Notes: generated from the letters alone by a model not told the origin. A stretch of DNA of 64,000 nt from Methanobacterium petrolearium (GCF_017873625.1 NZ_JAGGKL010000013.1:1-64000); one strand, 5' to 3'. Positions 48,420 through 58,790 are shown, counted from the stretch's first letter. Numbers and translations: made by a program.

Positions 48420-49466
48420 TCATCCCTCAATCCTGCCATATATGATACTGGCTATTTTATCAGAGGCTTGCAGGACATCTTCGCTGTATTTAAGTGCGTT
48501 TTCTTTTAGTTTGCCCAGATCAGTTAATGCTTGTTCAGTGACTTTTTCGATATCTTCAAGTTCACTTTCCAGCACAGCTCCTTTGAAAATCGAGGCAAGA
48601 TTATGATACCTGCCATATTTAACTCCTAAAAGGGCTATAATGGGTAATTGGCATGCAATAGCTTCCTGGATCATCATACCATCATCAGTAAGTACAGCCA
48701 GGTCAACGATCTTGTAAAGATCTCTTATCCAGTCAATGTAGCCCAGATAAATAATGTTTTTTTCCTTAAGATATTCCCGATATTTCTCTTCTAAAGGATC
48801 TCCAACAACCAGTATATTGGCGTTTACACCACTTTTCCCCAGTTTTGATGCTCCCAATGCCATTTTTTCAAATAAAGTAGAACCAGATGAGAACAAGATG
48901 GTGGGACGACTAGAATTAAACTCTTCTGGCAACTTAACAAGGGCTTTATTCTCATCTCCCACAACGATCTCGGGATCAACAGGGGAAAAAGCTTTATGGA
49001 TCCTTTCATCCTTCAGATCAAGCTGGAAAAGGTTTGACTCAGGTAAAGCCACAGTGGTAGTGATTTTGGTGCATACTTTGGCATCGGCAGGGGTTATTAA
49101 GATACCCACTGAGGGTGTGTTGGCCATTTTAGCCCCTAAACATCCAACTACAGCCCCACCTCCAATCACACCCACCACCACATCAGGGTTTACTTTCCTT
49201 ATGAGGCGAGCAGCTTCAACTGCTGCTTTAGAAGTTCTAACTGCAGCTTTTGCCAGAGTTTTTTTAGTTGCAGCATGACCTCCTGCCTGAGGAATGCTAA
49301 TTTTATACCAGTTTAAATCATGTTTTTTGAGTAAAAGTCCAGGTGCACTGTGATCTAATGCAAATTCACATTCAACACCATATTTTGATAGGGCATGAGC
49401 AATATTGAGGGCGGTGACTGCATCTCCCCCAATTCCTCTTCCAGTAACTATGAATAAAGCCTTCAT
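48420..49466 (-). CDS. GT-B glycosyltransferase-like (MurG-type) protein
   Basis: 348 residues with two Rossmann-like halves. The first has FIVTGRGIGGDAVTALNIAH near 5 and VVVGVIGGGAVVGCLGAKMA near 94; the second has TILFSSGSTLFEKMALGASK near 187, NILVVGDPLEEKYREYLKEK, YLGYIDWIRDLYKIVDLAVL near 242 and DDGMMIQEAIACQLPIIALL, which is the sugar-nucleotide end of a GT-B fold. It resembles glycosyltransferase family 28 proteins; the acceptor may be pseudomurein or a surface glycan. No ribosome site is evident before ATG 49466. Confidence 0.7.
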   Translation of the reverse strand: MKALFIVTGRGIGGDAVTALNIAHALSKYGVECEFALDHSAPGLLLKKHDLNWYKISIPQAGGHAATKKTLAKAAVRTSKAAVEAARLIRKVNPDVVVGVIGGGAVVGCLGAKMANTPSVGILITPADAKVCTKITTTVALPESNLFQLDLKDERIHKAFSPVDPEIVVGDENKALVKLPEEFNSSRPTILFSSGSTLFEKMALGASKLGKSGVNANILVVGDPLEEKYREYLKEKNIIYLGYIDWIRDLYKIVDLAVLTDDGMMIQEAIACQLPIIALLGVKYGRYHNLASIFKGAVLESELEDIEKVTEQALTDLGKLKENALKYSEDVLQASDKIASIIYGRIEG

Positions 49467-49597
49467 TTAAACTCCTTTAAGCATAAAATCATTGTTATGT
49501 TTGGTAATTATTTCATATTGGCAACATTTCATAATAAATCTTTCCAGAAATTCTTATCTAAGAAATTATAATGAAGACTCTTATTTAATGAAAATTT

Positions 49598-50374
49598 TCA
49601 TTGAAAAAAATCCGTATTCCAGATGAACTCGTAGATACCGGATATTGTGTCCACAAATTCCTGATATTGATTCCATATGCCTATGGCAGTTTCAGATATG
49701 GCAGTGTTCCCTGAAAGTTTACAAAATGCTATTAACATCTCTTTTTTATCTCTTACAATGAGTTTAATGAATGGAACCGGGAAAAACTTGATTTGGAGAG
49801 GTAAACTTTTTAGAATCTCCTGAGTGGGTACTTCAACATCATCAACCCAACATACAGGAGCAGTGAGCATTCTTATGTTAACTCCTTTCTGTAATGGTTT
49901 TTCAAGGTTACTCTTAAGTTCATCAGGCTCTTCTGGAAACATTAAACCCCCCATTATAAACAGAGATTCTTTAGCACGGGATATGATCTCCATTTCCTTA
50001 CTCAGAATTTTTTCCTGGCCATGCAGCAGCCAGATTGGTGCTGGAACCTGGGGGATTTGACTTTCATAAACCATGTTAAGTTCAGCCTCTGCCTGATCCA
50101 TGGTTTCCCGGATATGGTTTCTGGATCTTTTAAATACTTCATGTGGAGGGATTACCGTGAATTTTAAAGGTTTTCCCCTGTTCATTTCAACGAAATCCTT
50201 TTCCACCAGGTTTTTCAACACTTGATATACTTTTGATCGAGGGACATTGGCGGCTAAACTGATTTCAGTAGCATTTGCAGAAATTAATGATGTTAATGCC
50301 ACGTAAGTTTGTGTTTCATAATCGGTGAGGCCCATTAATCTCAAAGCTTCCATTGATTCTCTGTTTAAAGCCAT
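49598..50374 (-). CDS. TrmB family transcriptional regulator
   Basis: 258 residues. The N-terminal helix-turn-helix is LMGLTDYETQTYVALTSLIS and ANATEISLAANVPRSKVYQV, followed by LKNLVEKDFVEMNRGKPLKF. A coiled helix leads to a C-terminal effector domain with ILSKEMEIISRAKESLFIMG of the TrmB-associated PLD-like type. It is divergent from an ABC exporter operon 158 bp away, which it probably controls. The start at ATG 50374 follows AAAGGA by ten bases; ATG 50383 sits too close to that site. Confidence 0.9.
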   Translation of the reverse strand: MALNRESMEALRLMGLTDYETQTYVALTSLISANATEISLAANVPRSKVYQVLKNLVEKDFVEMNRGKPLKFTVIPPHEVFKRSRNHIRETMDQAEAELNMVYESQIPQVPAPIWLLHGQEKILSKEMEIISRAKESLFIMGGLMFPEEPDELKSNLEKPLQKGVNIRMLTAPVCWVDDVEVPTQEILKSLPLQIKFFPVPFIKLIVRDKKEMLIAFCKLSGNTAISETAIGIWNQYQEFVDTISGIYEFIWNTDFFQ

Positions 50375-50532
50375 TAAAATCATTTCCTTTGGGTTTATTT
50401 ATTTTCATCCTTTTTTTATCGATATTTTAATTCCAAGATAATCTTTGTTTCATTTTATACTATATTAGTGACAAAATCTATAAATGTTTCTTCTCAGGAT
50501 ATCATAAAGTTAGAAGTAAGAAAGGTGAAAAT

Positions 50533-51288
50533 ATGACTTCAGAGAATGAATATGCCATCGTAACCAACCACCTCACCAAAAAATTCAAAGATTTCACTGC
50601 AGTGAATGATTTGAACCTTAAAGTGAAGAGGGGTGAGATATATGGACTTTTGGGTCCTAATGGTGCAGGCAAAACTACCATGATCAAAATGCTGGCCAGC
50701 ATCATCAACCCCACTTCAGGAGATGCAAGGGTGCTGGGGGAAAAAATTCCTGATGGTAAAATAGCACCTAAAATAGGTTACATGCCCCAGGAAACGGGTG
50801 TGTACCTGGGACTTACCGTGGATCAGAATCTTAAATTTTATGGAAGGATATTCAACCTTGAAAAGGATGAAGTGGAAAAAAGGGAAGATGAACTTCTAAA
50901 ATTTGTGGACCTTTCTGACTGGAAATATGAAATGGCGGAAAACCTCTCAGGAGGAATGAAACACCGAGTGTCACTGGCTTGCACCCTAATTCACCAGCCA
51001 GAACTTCTATTTCTTGATGAACCTACTGTAGGTGTTGACCCTGAACTCAGGGTGTCCTTCTGGAATTACTTCAACCAGCTACGGGAGAAAGGTGTTACCA
51101 TCCTTATAACCACCCATTACATGGATGAGGCACGCCACTGTGACCGCATAGGTTTCATGCAGAGAGGCCATCTCATAGCAGAAGATGCACCCATAAATCT
51201 GCTTGAAGAAAGTGGTAAAGATTCACTGGAGGATGCATTTATGGAGTTTTCTAAAAGGGATGAAACCCATGAAGAGGTGGGGTCATGA
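50533..51288 (+). CDS. ABC transporter ATP-binding protein (ABC-2/DrrA type)
   Basis: 251 residues. Walker A GLLGPNGAGKTTMIKML near 37, Q-loop GYMPQETGVY near 77, ABC signature NLSGGMKHRVSLACTLIHQP near 138 and Walker B LLFLDEPTVGVDPE near 158 followed by the His switch ITTHYMDE. It powers the ABC-2 permease encoded next, which overlaps it by four bases. The likely cargo is a drug, lipid or sodium. AAAGGTGA lies before ATG 50533. Confidence 0.96.
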   Translation: MTSENEYAIVTNHLTKKFKDFTAVNDLNLKVKRGEIYGLLGPNGAGKTTMIKMLASIINPTSGDARVLGEKIPDGKIAPKIGYMPQETGVYLGLTVDQNLKFYGRIFNLEKDEVEKREDELLKFVDLSDWKYEMAENLSGGMKHRVSLACTLIHQPELLFLDEPTVGVDPELRVSFWNYFNQLREKGVTILITTHYMDEARHCDRIGFMQRGHLIAEDAPINLLEESGKDSLEDAFMEFSKRDETHEEVGS

Positions 51289-52424
51289 AATTTTATCGTG
51301 TGATGGCTGTCAGTCGCCGAGTTTTCCGCGACGTGGCCAATGATAAGCGTAGTCTGGCAATGTTATTCATAGCTCCCATCTTTGCCATGTGCATATTTGG
51401 GCTGGCCTTCAGTGGTGATGTGGAGGATGTGAATGTTATCATTGTAAATCAGGACAATGGATTCACCCCTCCCATGGGAAACACCACTTATCTATCTGAA
51501 AAAATCATTGACAACCTGGATACCAAAGTTTTGAAAATCCAGAATATGAGTAACGTTGATGAGGCACGTCAAAAGGTTGTAGATGGCCAGGCATCTGCAG
51601 TGATCATATTCCCTGAAAACTTCACTGAAAACGCCATTTTGAAGACCGAAAATTCATCCTATCCCGACAGTGCAGAGATTGTAATTCAAGGTGATGATAG
51701 TATAACCAACATCAAAAACGCCATCTTGAAGACGGTAAACGATGCAGTTTCTGACACCATGTCTGAAGAAGGGGTAAACCCAGCATTGAAAGTAACTTCA
51801 GACCCTATTTATGGTAAAGATGCAGAATTCATTGATTTCTTCGTGCCGGGGATATTGGCCTTTGTAGTTTATCTATTAACAACCATATTAACCCTTATAA
51901 CCTTCGTAGGGGAACGATCCAACGGCACCCTTGAACGAGTGCTGGCCACTCCAGTTACCGAAGGGGAAGTGGTGACCGGGTATGCCATTACATTCGGCAC
52001 ACTGGGAATCACGCAGGTTGCACTCCTTCTTATCATTGCCATCCTGGTATTTGACATTATGGTGATTGGAAACGTGCTTTTAGCTTTTTTAGCAGTGGCA
52101 ATTTTAGCAGTAACCTGTCAGGCACTGGGAATATTATTATCCAGCCTGGCCAAACGTCCAGAACAGGCAATACAATTTTTCCCATTTGTAATATTGCCAG
52201 CATTCCTTCTTTCTGGAGTTTTCTGGCCAATACAGGCTATTCCAGAGTGGTTAAGGCCATTATCATATCTGGTTCCGCCCACTTATGCGGTAAATGCTTG
52301 CAGGGCAGTGATGCTTAAAGGATGGGGATTGGATAAAATATGGCCAGATCTCCTAGCTCTGGTAATATTCGCCATTTTGTTCATGGTTTTAGCAGTGTAT
52401 TCCTTGAGAAGAGGAAAACAATGA
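51285..52424 (+). CDS. ABC-2 type transporter permease
   Basis: 379 residues. One N-terminal helix (LAMLFIAPIFAMCIFGLAFS) is followed by an extracellular domain of about 150 residues, and then five helices containing GERSNGTLERVLATPVTEGE near 207 and LPAFLLSGVFWPIQAIPEWL near 306, the ABC2_membrane hallmarks. It forms the membrane part of the exporter with the preceding ATPase. The two genes share a transcript divergent from the TrmB regulator. Confidence 0.95.
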   Translation: MKFYRVMAVSRRVFRDVANDKRSLAMLFIAPIFAMCIFGLAFSGDVEDVNVIIVNQDNGFTPPMGNTTYLSEKIIDNLDTKVLKIQNMSNVDEARQKVVDGQASAVIIFPENFTENAILKTENSSYPDSAEIVIQGDDSITNIKNAILKTVNDAVSDTMSEEGVNPALKVTSDPIYGKDAEFIDFFVPGILAFVVYLLTTILTLITFVGERSNGTLERVLATPVTEGEVVTGYAITFGTLGITQVALLLIIAILVFDIMVIGNVLLAFLAVAILAVTCQALGILLSSLAKRPEQAIQFFPFVILPAFLLSGVFWPIQAIPEWLRPLSYLVPPTYAVNACRAVMLKGWGLDKIWPDLLALVIFAILFMVLAVYSLRRGKQ

Positions 52425-52592
52425 AAATAAAATCAGAATATTATTAATATTTCTTTTTTTTTATTTTGAGTTATTTCATGTATTTGATAGATATTTGATA
52501 AAATAAACACATGTTTGATAAAATAAACTGACAGATATAATCTAAAAAAATAAGAAAAAGGGGATAAGGCATATCCCAAATTTTGATTTATT

Positions 52593-55500
52593 TTATTTGC
52601 GTTTTGGCAGTATCAATCCACCTAACACCATTAACACTGCAAATAATAGTGGTGCTATTGGTGCTCCGGTAGTTTGCATTCCCACAGTTTGGCCATTGGT
52701 TTCTGGAACTGTTCGCGCATTTACAGTCACTGTTTGGATGTTACTTTCCAGATTAGGGTCGTAAGTGTCGGTGGTAAGGCTGGGTTTGAAGATGAATGTT
52801 CCAGCACTTAATGCTTTAACTCTAACCAGTGCAGTAGGGTCGCCCACAACTACATCACCCAGTATCCAGGTTACAGTCCTGGTCACAGAGTCATAGGTAG
52901 CTGTTCCCTGATCCACAGTCACATCCACAAATTCCATACCATCAGGTATTGGTAGTGTAAACACCACATTCTGTGCGGTGTCCGGACCTCGGTTACCAAC
53001 TTTGAAGGTGAGAGTTATAATTTCACCCACATAAGGATTGGTTTTACTGGCCCAACTGTTGATGTAGAGGTCTGCTTGAGGGACTTTTAGGGTTCCATTA
53101 CCAGTAGATGCATTGTAGTAGTCATCTCCTTCAAAATTGGCTTGTATGGTGTACGTACCCCCAACAAGCTCAATTAAATAGGATAAAGTTGCCACGCCAT
53201 TAACATCTGTGAATGAAGTACCTGCAACAACTCCATTGACAGTAAAACTAACTTCAAGGCCGCTTAAAAGGTTACCATAACTGTCTGTGAGGGTGGCAGT
53301 TAGATCAACTGTTTTACCCTTGTTTCCAGTGACATCACTTACGGTGATTGTGGTGTTTGCTTTGTTGATGGTTAGGTTGTTGGTTCCGTTGGTTAGGTTG
53401 TAGTATTGGTTGCCTAGGAATTCTGCGGTTATGGTGTAGGGGCTTCCTGTGGGGTTTAGGGTTATGGGGTTGTATGTTATTGTGACTATGCCGTTGGTGT
53501 TGGTTGTTGCGCTGTTTATGAATGTGCTGCCGATGTAGAAGTTTATGGTTTCTCCGTTGAGTGGGGTGCCGTATTCATTTGTTAAAGTTGCAGTTAGTGT
53601 TGTGCTGCCTAAGTATGTTCCTGTTGATGGGTTTACGGTGATTGTGGTGTTTGCTTTGTTGATGGTTAGGTTGTTGGTTCCGTTGGTTAGGTTGTAGTAT
53701 TGGTTGCCTAGGAATTCTGCGGTTATGGTGTAGGGGCTTCCTGTGGGGTTTAGGGTTATGGGGTTGTATGTTATTGTGGCTATGCCGTTGGTGTTGGTTG
53801 TTGCGCTGTTTATGAATGTGCTGCCGATGTAGAAGTTTATGGTTTTTCCGTTCAGTGGGGTGTTGTATTGGTTTGTTAGGGTTGCAGTTAGTGTTGTGCT
53901 ACCCAGATAAACTCCTGATGCTGCTTCTACAGTTATGATGGTGTTTGCTTTTTCTACAGTAACTGAGGTGGTTAAGTATTCATTGTCCACCTGAGTGAAG
54001 ATTACAGCAGTTCCAACTCCCTCTCCAGTGTAGGTTGTGGTACCAATTCCATCGGTGGTTTCAGTGTCCGTGGGATCAACACCTTCAGGTCCAGATACCA
54101 TGCCAAATTCGACAGGAATTTCGTCAGGCACATAACCTCCAGTAGGCTGTTGGTAGGGGTCCACACCGTTTATGGTGTTCCAGGTTAAATCAGCAGTTAT
54201 TGTGGAATTGCTGAGATAGTGTATGTTGGTAGGATCAGCCATTAACCTTAGCATAATCCAGGGACTGTAATCCACACCTGCAGAAACTCTGGAACTAGGT
54301 TCATCGTTTGATCCCCACCAGTTGTTTTCTGCGTTGGCATTGGCTCCATTACTGGCAATGTCGGGTAAGGTGTTATCTAGGATGCGGTTGAAGTTTATAC
54401 CAGGTGTGGATGACACATCAACATCTGTGTAAATTGCTCCACCGGTACCATTAGTTCCGTTAAAACCTGAAGTTCCATTGGTACCACCATCTCCTTGTCC
54501 TTTTAAACCTCCAGCTCCTCCGCTACCAGGAATGCCAATGAGGTTGCTGATGAGGTTGTTACTGATTACTTCCAGATGAGTTCCAGTGTGGTATATGCCG
54601 GCACCAGAACCTGAGTTTCCACCGTTTCCACCGTTTCCACCATTTCCTGAATTAACCCATATCGTGCCAAAGAACCAGTAACTAAACCTGTCGCTACCGT
54701 TTCCACCGTTTCCACCGTTTCCACCGTTTCCACTTCGGTTGGATGTTACTGTGGATTCAGTGAGAAGTAGATAGTTGGAGTTGTAGATTGTTCCACCGTT
54801 TCCACCGGCACCTCCGGAGCCACCATTACCACCGTTACTGGCGGTTATTTCTCCTTTAACACCGTTTCCACTGTTTCCACCAACTCCTCCTTCACCAGCG
54901 TAGTTGTCGTGGATTGTGGTGTTGGTTATATCTGTGGTTCCGGTGTTGTATATTGCTCCACCGTTTCCACCTGAGCCACCATCACCTCCAGTATAACCGG
55001 GTATGAGGGCACCGTAACCATTTGCTCCTTTTGCTCCGGCACCTCCGGTTCCTGCAGTGTTGAAGTATATTTCAGTGTTGTTTGATATGGTTGTGGTTCC
55101 GGTGTTGTAGATTGCTCCACCGTTTCCACCAGCACCACCGTTTGCACCGTTTGTTCCTTCACCACCAACTCCTCCTTCACCAGCGTAGTTGTCGTGGATT
55201 GTGGTGTTGGTTATATCTGTGGTTGCGTTGTTGTAGATTGCTCCACCGTTTCCACCACTACCACCAGTACCACCAAAAATTAATGCATTATATCCATGAC
55301 CACCAGTTCCAGCGGTATTGGAATTGATTTCGGAGTTAGTTATGGTTAATGTTCCAGTTCCGGTGTTGTAGATTGCTCCACCGTTTCCACCACTACCACC
55401 AGTGCCAACAACAGCACCACCAGCACCAGCATTACCTGCCAAGTTGTTATGGATCAGGGTATCGGTTATGGTTATGATGGTTCCGGTGTTGTAGATTGCT

Positions 55501-56315
55501 CCACCGTTTCCACCGTTTCCACCGGTACCAAACAGTATACCATCGGCACCGTTACCGGCACGGTTGTTGTACAGTTCGCTACCAGTTATGATGAGTGTTC
55601 CAGTACTGTAGATAGCACCACCACTACCTCCATGGAAACCATTTGAATGGAGAAATAAAGTTCCTTCACTACCATCTCCAGCACGGTTATCATGGATCTT
55701 ACAGTCAGTTATGGTTACAGTTCCGGTGTTGTAGATTGCTCCACCATCACCACCAACACCTCCATAGCTAACTGCTCCAACATCACCATCACCAGCCTGG
55801 TTGTTTCTCAGGACACAGTTTGTAAGATACAGTGTACCTTCGTTGTATATGCCCCCACCATCAGATCCATCAGGATGGAGTGTGGTTCCATCGGATGCAT
55901 GACCATTTTCAAAGGTGATGTTGTAGAAGTAGACAGTGAAACCAGGGTAGATATGGATCAACCTATCATTGTCACCTTGGATAGTTGCGATGCCACCGTT
56001 TGCAACTGTGAAGATGAGGTTCTTTTTGATTTCAAAATCCTTTAAAACGAAAGTTCCCCCTGCTTCCAACTCTATTGTGTCCATTTCTGTGCTTGTACCA
56101 ACAGCGGCTGCATCATAAGCTTCTTGTATTGTGTCATAATGGACAGATGGACTTCCATTGTAAGGTATTAATGTGGGGTCAGGTAATTGCGTATTATTCG
56201 TAGAATTATTGGTTAATTGTTCCACACTTGTACTATCATCAGCAGCTGAAACAGCACCTGCCAATGTCAGCGAAAACACAAGCACGAACAAAACCAGTAT
56301 TATCTTTTTTTGCAA
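52593..56315 (-). CDS. Giant adhesin-like surface protein (beta-helix, Ig-like and DUF11 domains)
   Basis: About 1240 residues. A signal peptide (KKIILVLFVLVFSLTLAGAV) is followed by a parallel beta-helix region (about 50-660) with some fifteen GGAIYN(T)GT-type repeats and runs of GGNGGNGG. Two nearly identical 98-residue Ig-like domains (about 795-990) and a third related one follow, then a DUF11-type domain (ADLYINSWASKTNPYVGEII) and a C-terminal anchor, MQTTGAPIAPLLFAVLMVLG to PKRK. This is a typical methanobacterial adhesin-like protein that binds the outer wall and contacts surfaces or partner cells. TTG 56315 is chosen since GGTGA lies five bases upstream; GTG 56324 overlaps that site. 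Confidence 0.9.
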   Translation of the reverse strand: MQKKIILVLFVLVFSLTLAGAVSAADDSTSVEQLTNNSTNNTQLPDPTLIPYNGSPSVHYDTIQEAYDAAAVGTSTEMDTIELEAGGTFVLKDFEIKKNLIFTVANGGIATIQGDNDRLIHIYPGFTVYFYNITFENGHASDGTTLHPDGSDGGGIYNEGTLYLTNCVLRNNQAGDGDVGAVSYGGVGGDGGAIYNTGTVTITDCKIHDNRAGDGSEGTLFLHSNGFHGGSGGAIYSTGTLIITGSELYNNRAGNGADGILFGTGGNGGNGGAIYNTGTIITITDTLIHNNLAGNAGAGGAVVGTGGSGGNGGAIYNTGTGTLTITNSEINSNTAGTGGHGYNALIFGGTGGSGGNGGAIYNNATTDITNTTIHDNYAGEGGVGGEGTNGANGGAGGNGGAIYNTGTTTISNNTEIYFNTAGTGGAGAKGANGYGALIPGYTGGDGGSGGNGGAIYNTGTTDITNTTIHDNYAGEGGVGGNSGNGVKGEITASNGGNGGSGGAGGNGGTIYNSNYLLLTESTVTSNRSGNGGNGGNGGNGSDRFSYWFFGTIWVNSGNGGNGGNGGNSGSGAGIYHTGTHLEVISNNLISNLIGIPGSGGAGGLKGQGDGGTNGTSGFNGTNGTGGAIYTDVDVSSTPGINFNRILDNTLPDIASNGANANAENNWWGSNDEPSSRVSAGVDYSPWIMLRLMADPTNIHYLSNSTITADLTWNTINGVDPYQQPTGGYVPDEIPVEFGMVSGPEGVDPTDTETTDGIGTTTYTGEGVGTAVIFTQVDNEYLTTSVTVEKANTIITVEAASGVYLGSTTLTATLTNQYNTPLNGKTINFYIGSTFINSATTNTNGIATITYNPITLNPTGSPYTITAEFLGNQYYNLTNGTNNLTINKANTTITVNPSTGTYLGSTTLTATLTNEYGTPLNGETINFYIGSTFINSATTNTNGIVTITYNPITLNPTGSPYTITAEFLGNQYYNLTNGTNNLTINKANTTITVSDVTGNKGKTVDLTATLTDSYGNLLSGLEVSFTVNGVVAGTSFTDVNGVATLSYLIELVGGTYTIQANFEGDDYYNASTGNGTLKVPQADLYINSWASKTNPYVGEIITLTFKVGNRGPDTAQNVVFTLPIPDGMEFVDVTVDQGTATYDSVTRTVTWILGDVVVGDPTALVRVKALSAGTFIFKPSLTTDTYDPNLESNIQTVTVNARTVPETNGQTVGMQTTGAPIAPLLFAVLMVLGGLILPKRK
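53341..53928 (-). repeat. 294-bp in-frame direct repeat in the adhesin gene
   Basis: Two tandem copies of a 294-bp unit (98 codons) start near 53341 and 53635. They are almost identical across about 230 bases, while their ends diverge. The repeats use a G/T-rich plus-strand composition (A/C-rich coding strand) unlike the neighbouring domains. This suggests recent duplication or gene conversion among adhesin Ig domains. Confidence 0.85.
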
Positions 56316-56324
56316 GTTCCTCAC

Positions 56325-56757
56325 CCCCTTTTTTGGTTTTTTTTGTATGATATTAATTTCTTTTTTGGTCAGATTTTCACCTCTTTGGCACTTTTTTATT
56401 GCTTAGATTAATTGTGTATCACTGAATCAAATAAGGCATAATAAATAATTATCATAAATTGATCATGCCTTGAGAAATTGTCTTTGAATGTCAGTATTGT
56501 TTTTGTTGTTCACAATATAAAACAAATTCCCCAATTAAATGGGGGACTGTTATCACTAAATACCATGGAAGTAAAAAACAGTAACTCATGATTCTTTTAT
56601 TATAAGGAATATTTTAATGATAATTAAAAAAAAATCAGTTAATTCGAATGTGAACAAGTTAAATCCTTGAAATATTTCAGGTAAATTTGGAAACTAATAT
56701 TTTTTAAACGGAACCTAAGATAATTTATGGTATATGAAATGTTATTATAAAAATAAA
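56325..56757. other. AT-rich intergenic region upstream of the adhesin
   Basis: 433 bp with no open frame or RNA gene. It should hold the adhesin promoter on the minus strand, including a TATA candidate near 56435-56450 (ataaataattat). The T and A runs near 56330-56350 and 56620-56635 are the only notable features. Confidence 0.4.
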
Positions 56758-57684
56758 TTAAAGGACATATGGATTGTAAACTAGTCTTCGCAAGCCCAAA
56801 ATGATTAAAAACCTATTTTTTATAGTTATGCTTTTTTTGCCCAATGTTAGTTTACGGAGAAGATCTCCCAAACCCCCACCAGTCAACACATCCATTACTA
56901 AATCTCCAAAGGTAGGATTTGGAATATTTAAGCTGGTTTCAAGGAATTTTTTAAGGTTTAGACGTCTTAAAGACGCTATTAATAAACTGGTGATAATTAA
57001 AAGGAACAACACCATCAAAAACACGCTCCAAATTCCCCAGTTATGGAAATTTGCAATATTCATTCCCAGGAATGTATATAATATTCCTAAACCTACTCCA
57101 AATGAATGGTTTCCCACTTCGCCCATCATGATCTTTCCCTGATAATCAAGGGGAGCATATCCAATACAGGCAGCTAAAAGGATCAGTGCGGGGAAATACA
57201 GATTTCCAGTGGTAAAGTAGAGTAATAATGCCATAACAGAGCTCATTATAATCACAGTGGACGCTGCAGTTCCGGGTTGCATGTCAGCGATGTTCATTGG
57301 TTGTATCATTAGGGCGATGACGATTGAAACAGGACCAAAGTAGAAATATCCCACTACCATAACCAGAAGCATCCCAATACCCCGGGAAAGCTGACCAATT
57401 TCTAGTGGGAGGTTTTTAATTTTTTTCCTACCAATCAAATCATCCATAAATGCGAATATCCCTATTATTCCTATTAGATAGTTTCCAGGCGGTGGGAAAA
57501 ATAACAAAAGTACTATAAATGGAGCCATTCCAACTGCTCTGGGTGTCCCCCCTCGAATATGGGTGTAAAGGTTACCTCCTAGGTGAGAAAATAGTTTTCG
57601 AAAGATTAAAGTCAAGATACAGGAGATGAGAAATGCCATTGTTAACATTACAATTCCATTTATGTTCATTTCCCAGATGTTCAT
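56758..57684 (-). CDS. MraY/WecA-like glycosyl-1-phosphate transferase
   Basis: 308 residues with about nine or ten membrane helices. IRGGTPRAVGMAPFIVLLLF near 43 matches the start of the family, GIFAFMDDLIGRKK near 76 holds the DD pair that binds the lipid phosphate and Mg, PMNIADMQPGTA near 128 is the NxxD motif, and MMGEVGNHSFGVGLGI near 186 the GExG loop. It transfers a sugar phosphate to a polyprenyl phosphate carrier. In Methanobacteriales the most likely product is the pseudomurein lipid precursor. AGGAG lies nine bases before ATG 57684. Confidence 0.82.
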   Translation of the reverse strand: MNIWEMNINGIVMLTMAFLISCILTLIFRKLFSHLGGNLYTHIRGGTPRAVGMAPFIVLLLFFPPPGNYLIGIIGIFAFMDDLIGRKKIKNLPLEIGQLSRGIGMLLVMVVGYFYFGPVSIVIALMIQPMNIADMQPGTAASTVIIMSSVMALLLYFTTGNLYFPALILLAACIGYAPLDYQGKIMMGEVGNHSFGVGLGILYTFLGMNIANFHNWGIWSVFLMVLFLLIITSLLIASLRRLNLKKFLETSLNIPNPTFGDLVMDVLTGGGLGDLLRKLTLGKKSITIKNRFLIILGLRRLVYNPYVL

Positions 57685-57728
57685 TTTGATGTGTCTCCTG
57701 CAAATTATTCATTCATCCTGCTGAAATC

Positions 57729-58790
57729 TTACTTTAGTGCGTACCTCAACAAAGCTGCCAACCCTCCAAGAGCACTTAACTGTTTTCCCCCGTCATGTTC
57801 ACTGCTTATGACCATTACTTTACCCCCTAAATTCTCAGTCATGTCCATGATCCTTTCTACATCTTTTTTGCGGAGTAATTCATCTATAACCAGTAATTCT
57901 TCAATGGCACCAGCTTCAGCAGCAGTTTTAACTTCATTTTTACCATACGCCACCAAATTGGAAGTTTTCCCGATTTCTTCCAGGATTTTGGCCATCATCC
58001 TAACTTCCAGGGCTATGCGTCCTTCAGTTGCCATTTCTTCTAAAATCCCTTTCTGCAACACTTCATGAATCCCTGAGCGTCCCCCAGCGCCGGTGCTTTC
58101 TAAACGGGATATATTTGCTAGGTCTTGATATTTTTGGCTTATAAATTGGTAAAAATCGTTTTTACCGAACCCGGGTCCGGCAATGACAATCCCTTTTATC
58201 CCTTCAAACTTATTGATGGACTGGACTATTGCCTCATAAAAGTTGTTTATGATCTGTTGCCGGTTTTTCTGCAACACTCTTTTCCCGGATATCCCCCCGA
58301 TGATGGGCCCGTAAAATTCAACACCATACTGGCGCAAAATTCCCATATCAGCATTATCATCCTCAATCACCACTACCAGAGCTTTAGGTACTTTAGATGA
58401 ATCTATAGCTTCTTTAATCCTTTTTCGGTGCCACCTGGACCATTTTTCCTTCTGTATTCTTACGGGGGTGCTAAGTTTCAAATCCAGGGTGTGATGGGAG
58501 CCCAGGGAAACCAGATCTTCTGGACCCTTTTTGATAACACCTTTAGCCCGTAATTTTCCGGTGTACTTATGAAAATTAATGCTTTCCACGCGTATTCCCA
58601 TGAAAAATGTTTTTTTGATTCCTCTGTCACTGCGCAGACGTTCTCCAGTGGTGTCCTGTATGCGGCGGGTGGTTCTGGATGAGACCAGATCTCCAGGTTC
58701 TATTAAATGGGAAAGATGCCACAGATCATCCAGAGTTTCAGGGAACAACTCTATAATTCCTCTTTTAGCATCTTGATGAACTATTCGCAT
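57729..58790 (-). CDS. pelA: Pelota (Dom34) mRNA surveillance and ribosome rescue factor
   Basis: 353 residues. The N-terminal domain begins MRIVHQDAKRGIIELFPETL and has EPGDLVSSRTTRRIQ near 31, followed by the eRF1-like central part (ALVVVIEDDNADMGILRQYG) and the C-terminal part (GAIEELLVIDELLRKKDVER). The GGQ motif of release factors is absent, as expected. With aEF1alpha acting in the place of Hbs1, it rescues stalled ribosomes. The start at ATG 58790 has only a weak ribosome site. Confidence 0.96.
   Translation of the reverse strand: MRIVHQDAKRGIIELFPETLDDLWHLSHLIEPGDLVSSRTTRRIQDTTGERLRSDRGIKKTFFMGIRVESINFHKYTGKLRAKGVIKKGPEDLVSLGSHHTLDLKLSTPVRIQKEKWSRWHRKRIKEAIDSSKVPKALVVVIEDDNADMGILRQYGVEFYGPIIGGISGKRVLQKNRQQIINNFYEAIVQSINKFEGIKGIVIAGPGFGKNDFYQFISQKYQDLANISRLESTGAGGRSGIHEVLQKGILEEMATEGRIALEVRMMAKILEEIGKTSNLVAYGKNEVKTAAEAGAIEELLVIDELLRKKDVERIMDMTENLGGKVMVISSEHDGGKQLSALGGLAALLRYALK

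Noticed and set aside
55082..56045. Several plus-strand frames opposite the adhesin
   Set aside because: They are low-complexity reflections of the GGN repeats and have no start signals.
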